The notes beneath the pieces are model-generated. The model ran no database searches and was not told the DNA's origin. It was given only the letters and a program-made list of their open reading frames with translations. Below are positions 13,010 through 21,790 of a stretch of DNA of 55,964 nt, piece after piece (positions within the stretch are counted from its first letter, which is position 1; each line of letters starts with the position of its first letter). The DNA lies in assembly GCA_963739435.1 (NCBI GenBank), contig CAVUAN010000004.1, forward strand, positions 1 through 55,964, in the 5' to 3' direction. The DNA is from CAVUAN01 sp963739435 (GTDB taxonomy: Bacteria; Acidobacteriota; Thermoanaerobaculia; UBA5066; Gp7-AA6). Both the position numbers and the translations under genes were made by a program.

Positions 13010-14751
13010 TTCCTGTTGGATAAACAGGAACAGGCTAACCGATCCATTGGCAGGAGCAACCGGGGAGAATGGACGCCCCACCCGGCCACGGGTCTGAGAC
13101 GGTACCGGGACTCGATCCACCGCTCGACGGAGAGTGCGTAGTCCTGCCCGAACAGGCCGCTCCCGTATTCACCGACCGGCCGCGGCCAGATCACGAGCGC
13201 CGACGGGCTCGCCCGCGAAAGATCTTCGACGATCCGCGTCTCGTTCTGTGGATTGAGGTAGCCCGGCAGGTAGAGCTTGTCGCGGATCGGGTTCGATCTG
13301 CCCGTCAGGTAGTTGAGGATCTCCCCTTCAGGGAAAACGACGAGGCCCTTTGCCGGATCGGCCTCCTGCCGGATCCATTTGGCGAGCTCCCGGATCTGGC
13401 TTGCCTCCTCCGGACGCGCCGAAAGCATGCCGCCGGTTCCCTCTATGGCGACGCGCTCGTCGGAGCCGTATTGAAGGAGACGCCACGCAAAGGCGAACGC
13501 GATGACGACGCAGAGCCCGACGGCCACAGCGGTCGACAACCGGCCTCGCGCCGGGGATGGAGAGCCGTTTCGAACGAGCTCGACGCATGCGGCGGCACAC
13601 ACGAGCGCGAATAGCAGCGGCGGCGCGACGTACGGGCCATCCGTGATGAAGAAAGGGCGCCTGTAGGAGGCCATGAGCCCGAGAAGGCCGAAACCGGCGA
13701 GGGCGCCGCCGAGCGGGTCCCGGCGCGCGCGCCATCCGAGAAGAACGGACGCGGCGCACAACAGCGGAGCTCCGCTGAAGAGGGCGCCCGACGGGACACC
13801 CCCCAGGAGCACGGCCGCGGCGAACACGGCGAGCAGTCCGGCGATCTTCTTCAGCCTGCGCGCGCTTTGGCCCGGCTCGGGCTGCGGGCGCGCCAGCGTG
13901 TCGACCAGCAGGAAAGCCCCGACGTACACCGCCGCGCCGTAAACAGCCTGGGCGGCTCCCCGGCCCCACGCCGAGACGTCGATTGCCGCCACGCTGGCGC
14001 GGGTTTGCGCGGGCAGGTTGAAGAGCAGGACGGGCGCGTCGAGAATCACGGCCTTGGCGCCGGCAAGGGCGATGAAAAGACCCAGGCCTCCGCCGAAGGT
14101 CATCGCAAAGCCCCCGACGATCGGCAAGAGAACCGAGGCGAACGTCCCGCGCCGGCCGACCCGAAGGCCCGCCGTCAGGCAGGCTGCGGCGAGGGCCGCA
14201 ATCCCCCACTCCGTCCGACAGAGTCCCGCCAGCCCCGCCGCCACGCCCGAAGCCAGAGCGAGCCGCGCCGGGCTCTCTTCGCTGCGGCGGGCTGCCAGCC
14301 CGACTGAGAGCAGGCCGAACCCCGCGGCGTGCCAGATTCGGAACCCCATCCCGAGGATGGCCCCGCCGGCGTTGGGCATGAAGACGAGGACGGGCACCGC
14401 GAGGGCCGTCCAGAGGCCGGCGAGCGCGCGATCGGTGACCTGCCTCAGGGCAAAGAAGAGGCAGACGAGAACGCCCGCCGCGCCGAAACATCCGGCCAGC
14501 GCGAGGGTCTGGAAGCTCGAGCCGAGGAGTCGGAAAAACGACGCGTGGAAATACGGAGTGAACGGGCCGAACCAGTAGACGACGTCCCGGTACAGGAGCT
14601 CTCCCCGCGCGAGCGCGTCCGGAACGATCCACTCGCGCCCCGAGTCGATGATCGCGTCGGACCACTTGCCGCGCGAGACGAGAAAGAGGGCGGCCGACGC
14701 CGCGGCGAAAAGGAGGAAGCCGGCGGCCGCGAGCGCCCGGCCGCCGTTCAT
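13003..14751 (-). CDS. Multi-TM GT-C-like glycosyltransferase
   Basis: An intact 582-residue polytopic membrane protein. Helix 1 is at residues 5-25; the following loop has DSGREWIVPDALARGELLYRD and WFGPFTPY, matching the paralogue at 5065-6782. About ten further hydrophobic helices follow, and then a soluble C-terminal domain of about 150 residues. It is probably a GT-C enzyme using polyprenyl-linked sugar donors at the periplasmic face. The ATG at 14751 overlaps the stop of the kynureninase-like gene (ATGA), and the stop overlaps the next GT2 start. The sugar and acceptor cannot be named from sequence. Confidence 0.75.
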   Translation of the reverse strand: MNGGRALAAAGFLLFAAASAALFLVSRGKWSDAIIDSGREWIVPDALARGELLYRDVVYWFGPFTPYFHASFFRLLGSSFQTLALAGCFGAAGVLVCLFFALRQVTDRALAGLWTALAVPVLVFMPNAGGAILGMGFRIWHAAGFGLLSVGLAARRSEESPARLALASGVAAGLAGLCRTEWGIAALAAACLTAGLRVGRRGTFASVLLPIVGGFAMTFGGGLGLFIALAGAKAVILDAPVLLFNLPAQTRASVAAIDVSAWGRGAAQAVYGAAVYVGAFLLVDTLARPQPEPGQSARRLKKIAGLLAVFAAAVLLGGVPSGALFSGAPLLCAASVLLGWRARRDPLGGALAGFGLLGLMASYRRPFFITDGPYVAPPLLFALVCAAACVELVRNGSPSPARGRLSTAVAVGLCVVIAFAFAWRLLQYGSDERVAIEGTGGMLSARPEEASQIRELAKWIRQEADPAKGLVVFPEGEILNYLTGRSNPIRDKLYLPGYLNPQNETRIVEDLSRASPSALVIWPRPVGEYGSGLFGQDYALSVERWIESRYRLRPVAGWGVHSPRLLLPMDRLACSCLSNRKW

Positions 14752-15959
14752 GTGACGAGCGTCGGCTTCTCGAGCCAGCGGCGCCACGCTCCCGTCTTCC
14801 GGATCTCGTCGATCGCCGAGAAAGCCAGGTCGAGCTCCTCGTCCTTCGTGTAGAAGTGAGGGGAGAGCCGGATGCCGACACCGGGGCGGTAGTCGACGAC
14901 GATGTCGCGGGCATTCAGCTCGCGAGCGACCTCACGCGCGTTGTCGAAGTCGACCGCCGCCGTCCCGCCGCGGCGCGCCGGGTCGCGGGGCGTGGCGCAG
15001 CCAAAGCCGCGCTCCGAGGCGAGCGCGATCAACCGGGAGGTCTGCCGGAGCGACTTCTCGCGGATCGACGGGAGGCCGGCTTCCCGCACGATCCGCGGCC
15101 CTTCCCTGGCGGCGTACAACGCGGGGATCGGGGGCGTGCCGAGCAGGAACCGGAAGGCGTCGTCGCGCAGCCGGATCGGGGGCGGTTCGAACTCGAACGG
15201 GGCCGGGTGCGCAAACCATCCCGTCAAAACCGGCGTGAGCTTGCGGCGCCACTCGGGCCGGACGTAGAGAAAGGCGCCGCCGGGGCCTCCGCAGAGCCAC
15301 TTCAGGACGCCGCCGACGAGCGCGTCGACACCCAGGGCGTCGACCGAGAGAGGCAGCGTGCCGACCGACTGGTAGGCGTCGAGCACGAGCAGGGCGCCGA
15401 CCTTCCGGCATTTTTCCGCGATCGGCCGGATGTCCAGCACGAAGGCGCTCTTGAAGAGCACGTGCGAGATGGCGACGATGGCCGTGCGGTCGTCGATCGC
15501 ATCCACGATGCGGCCCTCGTCGGCCGAGAGGCCGTCGCCGCCGGGCGACGGCACGACATGGACCTCGGCGCCCAGGCGGGTCGCCAGCGAATCGTAGACG
15601 TAGCGCACCGAGGGGAACTCGCCGTCGGTCATCACGATCCGGTTGCGCGGCGGCGCATACGAGAAACAGGACAGGATCACGGCCGAGGCGGCCGTGACAT
15701 TGGGAAGCATCGAGACCGTGCCGGGAGCCGCGCCGAAGAGAGGGCCGATTGCGTCCCCGAGGTCGGCCGACATGTTCCACCACGAGTCGGCCCAGGCGCG
15801 CACGCCCCGCGTCGCCCAGGTCGCGGCGTACTCCTCGAGAGCGGCCGCGGCCGACCGAGGCATCGCGCCCAGGGAGTTGGAGATGAGGTACGTGGAATTC
15901 TGGAGGATCGGGAACTCGGGGCGAAAGTGCAGGAGCGGATCGGGAGGGGTCGGATTCAT
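14748..15959 (-). CDS. Kynureninase-like PLP enzyme (aminotransferase class V fold)
   Basis: A 403-residue fold-type I PLP enzyme. The N terminus has YLISNSLGAMPRSA, resembling the kynureninase NSLG motif; DAYQSVGTLPLSVDALGVD precedes LKWLCGGPGGAFLYV, where the lysine is the likely Schiff-base residue (kynureninases have YKYLNGGPG here). This fits kynureninase better than cysteine desulfurase, but the reaction is not proven; no other tryptophan-catabolism gene is visible nearby. The start ATG at 15959 overlaps the amidohydrolase stop (ATGA); a much longer in-frame upstream extension is only antiparallel coding shadow. It lies in the purF-to-purN unit. Confidence 0.8.
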   Translation of the reverse strand: MNPTPPDPLLHFRPEFPILQNSTYLISNSLGAMPRSAAAALEEYAATWATRGVRAWADSWWNMSADLGDAIGPLFGAAPGTVSMLPNVTAASAVILSCFSYAPPRNRIVMTDGEFPSVRYVYDSLATRLGAEVHVVPSPGGDGLSADEGRIVDAIDDRTAIVAISHVLFKSAFVLDIRPIAEKCRKVGALLVLDAYQSVGTLPLSVDALGVDALVGGVLKWLCGGPGGAFLYVRPEWRRKLTPVLTGWFAHPAPFEFEPPPIRLRDDAFRFLLGTPPIPALYAAREGPRIVREAGLPSIREKSLRQTSRLIALASERGFGCATPRDPARRGGTAAVDFDNAREVARELNARDIVVDYRPGVGIRLSPHFYTKDEELDLAFSAIDEIRKTGAWRRWLEKPTLVT

Positions 15960-17222
15960 GGAGACAGGGCAACGCGCTGGCCGGCCTTGTAGATCGAACG
16001 AATGGCGCGTACGTTTTGAATGTCGATGAGCGGGTCGAGGTTCAGGATCAACAGGTCGGCGCGCTTGCCCGGCGCCAGCGTGCCTCGATCCGCGTCGACG
16101 CCGAGCGATCGGGCCGCCGTCTGGGTGGCGGCGCGGAGGGCTTCTGCCGGCCGGAGGCCCGAGCGGACGTAGAGGTCGAGCTCGACGGAGACTCCCGCGC
16201 CTGGAAAGGCCCACATGTCGGTGCCCAGGGCCACGGGAACGCCCGCCGCCTGGAGGTTGCGCAGGTTCTCCCGCAGCACGGGCAAGGCCTGCCGCACGCC
16301 CTCCGCGTTGGGGTAGCGCTCGCGGTACTGCCGGGCGTAGGCCGAAGCGGCGTAGCGCGCCAGCGTCTGGCGCGGCAGGGTCGAGGCGATGCGCTGGTCC
16401 GAAAGGACGCCCTTCACGAAGGCCGGCGTGTTCGCCAGGAACTCGAAGACGCCCATCGTCGGAATGTAGAAGACCGGGCGCTCGCGCATGAGCTTGATGG
16501 TTTCGCGGTCGATCGGCTCGAGAACTCCGTGGGCGAGTGCCGTGGCCCCGCCGGCGATGGCCTCCCGCGCGTCCGCGAGCTTGGGAGCGTGAACGGTGGC
16601 TCGCAGCTTTGCCCGCGCGGCCTCGGAGAGAAGCGCCGACGCGACTTCGGCGTCCATGCGCGGCAGGGGCGGCTTCGGATTGCGGCACCAGGACATGTCG
16701 TCCAGCATCAGCTTGATCTCTTTGACGCCCAGCGCGGAAGCCTGCCGCACGGCCGCGCGCGCCTCCTCGGCCGTGGCCGGAAAGCGGTTCAGGCTCGCGT
16801 CCGGCGCCTCGCCCTGGTCCCACCAGCCCCCCTTCGCCGTGAAGATCGGGGCCGCCGGAAAAAGGTCGGGGATGTCTTTCCGCGAGCGCGAAGCCTTCGC
16901 CGCCTCGACTGCCTTCGCCGCGTCCTCGGTCATGAGGCGGACGGACGTCACGCCCCAGCGCAGCATCCGCTTCAAATCGTCCTCCGACTCCGCGTGGACG
17001 TGGGCGTCGATCAGCCCCGGGAGGATCCATTGCCCCTCGGCATTGAGGATCTCAGCCCCGGCCGGCAGCTGCGCCAGGCTCTCGCGCGTGACCGGGGTGA
17101 TCTGCGTGATCCGGTCGTCCGTGACGACGACCAGCATGTCCGTCCTCGGCCGGCCCGCCCGTGCCGTCGATGACGGTGGCTCCGCGGAAGGCGATCACGG
17201 CGGCGAAAACCAAGCCCTTCAT
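15956..17222 (-). CDS. Amidohydrolase family metallo-enzyme (one frameshift near the N terminus)
   Basis: A protein of about 420 residues of the metal-dependent amidohydrolase superfamily. After an N-terminal beta-sandwich strand (GATVIDGTGGPA), the main metal site appears as LPGLIDAHVHAE (HxH), with later histidines in TVHAPKLADAREAIAGG and TALAHGVLEP and the catalytic-type aspartate in ALGTDMWAFPG; GTLAPGKRADLLILN closes the fold. The first ~28 codons (from ATG 17222) are in a different frame from the rest, joined near 17140. The substrate is unknown; relatives act on imidazolones, dipeptides or amides. It starts 26 bp after the corrected purF stop and overlaps the kynureninase-like gene. 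Confidence 0.82.
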
Positions 17223-17248
17223 CGGCCGAGGTGGGAGCTCAACTCAGG

Positions 17249-18653
17249 TCAGCGGGCGTCGAGCGCGCGTTCTTTCTCGCGCTCCTCTTCCTCGATCTCG
17301 ACCGGATAGATGCCGGTGAAGCAGGCGGTGCAGGTGTCCTGGAGCGGGCGCCCGAAGGCCTCGAGCATCCCTTCCGAGCGAGAGGTAGCCGAGCGAGTCG
17401 GCTTCGACGAACTGCCGGATCTCCTCGATCGAGGATGTGGCCGCGATCAGCTCCTGGCGCGTCGGGGTGTCGATGCCGTAGTGACAGGAGTTCCGCGTGG
17501 GAGGCGACGAGATGCGCACGTGCACCTCGGAGGCGCCCGCGTCGCGCAGCATGCGCACGATCTTGCGGGAAGTCGTTCCGCGCACGATCGAGTCGTCCAC
17601 CATGACGATCCGCTTGCCCTCGACGAGCCCGCGCACGGGGTTCAGCTTCACCTTCACGCCGAAGTGGCGGATGGACTGCTTGGGCTCGATGAACGTGCGC
17701 CCCACGTAGTGGTTGCGCACCAGGCCGAGGGCGAACGGGATGCCCGACTCCTTGGCGAAGCCGAGCGCGGCGTACATCCCGGAGTCCGGCACCGGGACGA
17801 CGACATCGGCCGGCACCGGGTGCTCCCGCGCCAGCTGCGCCCCGAAGGCCTCTCGGGTCGCCGCCACGCTCTTTCCGAAGACGATCGAGTCCGGCCGCGC
17901 GAAATAGACGTGCTCGAAGACGCACGGCGTCGCGTGCGGCAGAGCGAAGCGGTGCGACTCGAAGCCGCTCCGCGTCAGGTGAACGATCTCGCCGGGCTCC
18001 ACGTCCCGCTCGAAACGGGCGCCGATCAGGTCGAAAGCGCAGGTCTCGGAGGCCACGACGGGCGAGCCGTCGCGCCAGCCGAGCGAGAGCGGCCGGACGC
18101 CGTTGGGGTCGCGCATGGCAAAGATGCCTTCGCGCGAGAGGATCAGGAGCGAGTAGGCGCCGCGCACCTCCCGCAGGGCCTCGGCGATCGCCGCGCCGAG
18201 TGTCGCGGCCTTCGAGCGGGCGACGAGGTGCAGGATGACCTCGGAGTCCGTCGTCGTCGTGAAGAGCGAGCCTGCCTCCTCGAGACGGCGCCGGATCTCC
18301 CGGGCGTTGACCAGGTTGCCGTTGTGCGCGAGGGCCAGCGGCCCGCGCCCGGTGGCGAAAACGATGGGTTGGGCGTTGGCGAGCTGCGAGGCTCCCGACG
18401 TGGCGTAGCGCACGTGGCCGATGGCCGTGCGCCCCGGCAGGCGCTGGAGGCGCGCCTCGTTGAAGACGTCGGCCACGTAGCCCATCTCCCGCTCGAAACG
18501 CATCTCCTCGCCGTCCAGGGTGGCAATGCCCGCCGATTCCTGGCCGCGGTGCTGGAGGGCGTAGAGCCCGAGGTAGGAGAGGTTGGCGGCATCGTCCGAG
18601 TCGGCAACTCCGAAGATGCCGCACTCGTCGTGAAAGCCGCTGCGAACCTCCAT
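17249..18653 (-). CDS. purF: Amidophosphoribosyltransferase (one frameshift near the C terminus)
   Basis: First committed step of purine synthesis: glutamine plus PRPP to phosphoribosylamine. The N-terminal Ntn glutaminase domain has its nucleophile Cys11 in DECGIFG after a short propeptide, followed by LYALQHRGQES and GHVRYATSG; the phosphoribosyltransferase domain has VMVDDSIVRGTTSRKIVR. Near 17383 the frame shifts by one base; the correct frame then gives EGMLEAFGRPLQDTCTACF (with family cysteines) and ends at the TGA at 17249. Length is about 467. It is the first gene of a 12-gene minus-strand unit. A TAAGAT (18663-18668) upstream could be its -10, but no good -35 is seen. Confidence 0.93.
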
Positions 18654-18718
18654 GCGATGAGCATCTTATCATCGGTAACCCAACCCGGCTCGGGCCTCGT
18701 CCAATGACCGAGGTGAGC

Positions 18719-20460
18719 ATGAGACTCCGAGCCCGGCACCGTCCTCTTTCTTCTCTCGGCTTCCGCTGCCGTTGCCGCTCTCGAGCTGACCGCGGGAGCG
18801 GCTCGGGCGGGCGCTTCGGGCGCCTCCGCGGTGCCCGCCCTCTCGGCGCGCGACCAGGTCCTGCACGTCTTGAACCGCCTCGGCTTCGGCCCTCGCCCCG
18901 GCGACGTCGAGCGCGTGCTCCAACTGGGGGTTTCGAAGTACGTCGAACAACAGCTTCACCCGGAGACGATTCCCGATTCCGCCGTGTCGGCCCGGCTGAA
19001 GGACCTCACCACGCTCACGATGTCAAACGCCCAGCTCTTCGACACGTTCGAGCGGCCGCTCCGCGAAGCGCTCCGCCGGCGCAAGGCCGCAGCAGGCGAC
19101 GGCCAGGACGTCGACCCCGAAAAGATACGGGAGATGATTCCGCCCGAAAAGCGCCCCCGCCGCATCGTCGAAGAGCTCTCCGCCGCGCGCGTGATCCGGG
19201 CGGCCGATTCCGAGCGCCAGTTGAACGAGGTCATGGCCGACTTCTGGATGAACCACTTCAACGTCTTCGCCGCGAAGGGTCTCGACCGCGTCCTTCTGCC
19301 TTCCTTCGAGCGCGACGTCGTGCGCCCGCGGATGTGGGGCAGGTTCGAGGACCTTCTGATGGCGACCGCCAAGTCGCCCGCCATGCTCTTCTACCTGGAC
19401 AACGCCCGCTCCGTGGCCGCCGAGGAGAACCGGCCGCCGCTCCCGAAGCGGGCCCGTGCCCAGTATGACCGCGCCCTTGCCGCGATGGACCCCGACATGG
19501 CGAAGCTGGCGAAGGAGAACGCGCCCAGGGGCATCAACGAGAACTATGCCCGCGAGATCATGGAGCTGCACACCTTGGGCGTCGACGGCGGCTACACGCA
19601 GAAGGACGTCACGGAGCTCGCCCGCGCCCTGACGGGCTGGTCGATCAGCGGCGGCCCCGGCCAGCGCCGCGGCGAGGCCGAGGCCGAGTTCGTCTTTCGC
19701 GCCCGCGTGCACGACATCGGGTCGAAGACCATCCTCGGACACACCCTGCCGGCCGGGGGCGGCATCGAGGAAGGCGAGGCGATGATCCGCGTCCTCGCGC
19801 ATCACCCGGCGACGGCCCGGCACATCGCCTTCCAGCTCTGCCAGCGCCTCGTGGCCGACGATCCGCCGAAGGCCCTCGTCGAGCGCGTCGCGAAGGTCTT
19901 TCTTTCGACTGACGGAGACCTGCGGGAGACCGTGCGAGCCGTCGTCACGAGCCCGGAGTTTTCGGAGCCCGCAGTTTTACCGCGCCAAGGTCAAGTCGCC
20001 GTTCGAGTACGCGGTGTCGGCCGTGCGCGCCATCAACGGCACAACTGACGGGAGGGCCGTTGCCCGCCAGCTCGCGCAAATGGGCGAGCCGCTGTACCTC
20101 TGCCAGCCGCCGACGGGCTACTCCGACCGGGCCGATGCCTGGGTCAACAGCGGGGCCCTGATCGCACGGTTGAATTTCGCCCTGGCGCTCGCATCGGACG
20201 CGCTGCCGGGCACCAGCGCCGAGCCGCGCCGCCTGATCTCCGACTCCGACGCGGCCAGCACGCAAGAGACCGTCACGGCCCTGGCCCGCGTGCTCTTGAA
20301 TGGCAGCCTGTCGGCATCCAGCCTCGAGACGATCCAGAAACGCCTGAGCGACGATGGCCCGGCGGCAGATGGCATGGAGAAGGCCTCCGTCCGGACGGCG
20401 GCCCCGGTGCCGACGATCGCGGGGCTCATTTTGGGCAGTCCGGAATTCCAGAAACAGTGA
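18719..20460 (+). CDS. DUF1800 family secreted protein (frameshifts)
   Basis: A protein of about 580 residues with the DUF1800 hallmarks: LNRLGFGPRPGDVERV near the N terminus, ADFWMNHFNVF, INENYAREIMELHTLGVDGGYTQ (split here) and ALTGWSI, with HPATARHIAFQLCQRLV later. An apparent signal peptide (VLFLLSASAAVAALE) lies upstream of 18831, but it needs one frame correction near 18745 to connect to ATG 18719, which has a GAGG Shine-Dalgarno; GTG 18831 would otherwise start the mature part. A second correction near 19970 joins the C-terminal 160 residues. DUF1800 has no established biochemical role; it is usually paired with DUF1501, as here. Confidence 0.8.
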
Positions 20461-20467
20461 CCGGGGG

Positions 20468-20495
20468 GTCCAAAGTCCAAACTCCAAAGTCCAAA
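20468..20495 (+). repeat. Tandem 7-mer GTCCAAA x4
   Basis: Four adjacent 7-bp units GTCCAAA, the third reading CTCCAAA, fill the gap between the DUF1800 stop and the DUF1501 Shine-Dalgarno. The same unit occurs four times at 41324-41351, also between genes. Confidence 0.85.
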
Positions 20496-20505
20496 GGGGC
20501 AAGAC

Positions 20506-21758
20506 ATGTTTGACAGACGGATGTTCTTGAAGTCGAGCGGGCTGGCGATTGTGGCCGGCGGATTCCTGCCCAAAGTGTTTGTCCGGATGGCGGAAGCGGG
20601 CACCGCCGAGGGACGCAAGGTCCTCGTCGGAATCTTTCAGCGGGGCGCCGTGGACGGCTTGAACGTCCTCGTCCCGTATGCCGAGAAGAGCTACTACGAC
20701 GCGCGCCCCTCGATCGCCGTGCCGCGGCCGGGCTCGGCCGACAACGCTGCGCTCGATCTCGACGGCTTCTTCGGCCTCCACCCCTCGATGGCGCCGCTCA
20801 TGCCGTACTTCAAGGACAAGTCGGCCGCCTTCGTCCACGCCGTCGGCAGCCCCGACACGACGCGCTCTCATTTCGACGCGCAGGACTTCATGGAGTCGGG
20901 CACGCCGGGCGTCAAGTCGACGCGCGACGGATTCCTCTGCCGAGCGCTCGAGGAGAAGAAGGATCCGAAGGCGACACCGCTTCGGGCCATCTCGGTCACG
21001 GCCGGCATGCCCCGCATCCTGGCCGGCTCCGCCGGCGCGATCTCCATGTCCAACGTCGCTCAGTTCGGCATCCGCGCCGGCGCGATGACACAGCCGGCCG
21101 CGGAGTCCTTCGAGTCGATGTACGCCGGCGCCGTGGCGGGCTCGGGCTCGCTTCAGGCGACGGCCAGAGAGTCGTTCGAGGCCGTCAAGCTCGTCCAGTC
21201 GGCCGACCCCTCAAAGATCGCGGCAGAAAACGGCGCGGACTATCCCGAAGAGCCCCTTCGGAAACGCCATGAAGCAGATCGCGCAGCTCATCAAGTCGAA
21301 CGTCGGCCTCGAGATCGCCTTCACCGACGTCGGCGGCTGGGACACGCACGCCGGCGAAGGCGGCGCGCAGGGCCAGCTCGCCAACCGCCTGAAGGACTAC
21401 GGCCGGCGCGATCGCCGCCTTTGCAAAGGACCTCGGCTCGCGGATGGCCGACGTCACTCTCGTCACGATGTCGGAGTTCGGTCGCACGGTCAGAGAGAAC
21501 GGAAACCGCGGCACGGATCACGGCCACGCCAACCACATGCTGCTCTTGGGCGGCGGCGTCAAGGGCGGCAAGGTCTACGGCCGCTGGCCGGGCCTCGAGG
21601 CATCGCAGCTCTACGAGGGCCGCGATCTCGCCGTCACGACCGACTTTCGCGACGTCTTCGCGGAGATCCTCGTCAAGCGGTTCGCGATCGGGAACCTGAA
21701 GCCGGTCTTCCCCGGCTACACGATCGACGAGAAGAATCGCCTCGCCATTCTCGCCTGA
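20506..21758 (+). CDS. DUF1501 family protein, Tat-type signal (two frameshifts)
   Basis: A protein of about 417 residues of the sulfatase-like DUF1501 family. It begins MFDRRMFLKSSGLAIVAGG, a twin-arginine-like signal; then VLVGIFQRGAVDGLNVLVPY, HPSMAPLMPYF and SHFDAQDFMESG follow. After frame corrections near 21245 and 21403 it continues IAFTDVGGWDTHAGEG, LVTMSEFGRTVRENGNRGTDHGHANHM (split here) and ends YTIDEKNRLAILA. The conserved D-T-H and E-F-G-R-T residues are those expected of the family. The Shine-Dalgarno AAGGGG lies 6 bp upstream of the ATG. It is paired with DUF1800, and the two are expected to act together outside the cytoplasm, function unknown. Confidence 0.85.
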
Positions 21759-21790
21759 CCAGGGAAAACGCCCGGCCGGCGATCAGCCGT

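Noticed and set aside
14748..17030. A 760-residue fusion of the kynureninase-like gene with upstream sequence
   Set aside because: The upstream part is an out-of-frame reading of the amidohydrolase gene and has Pro/Arg/Gly-rich shadow composition.
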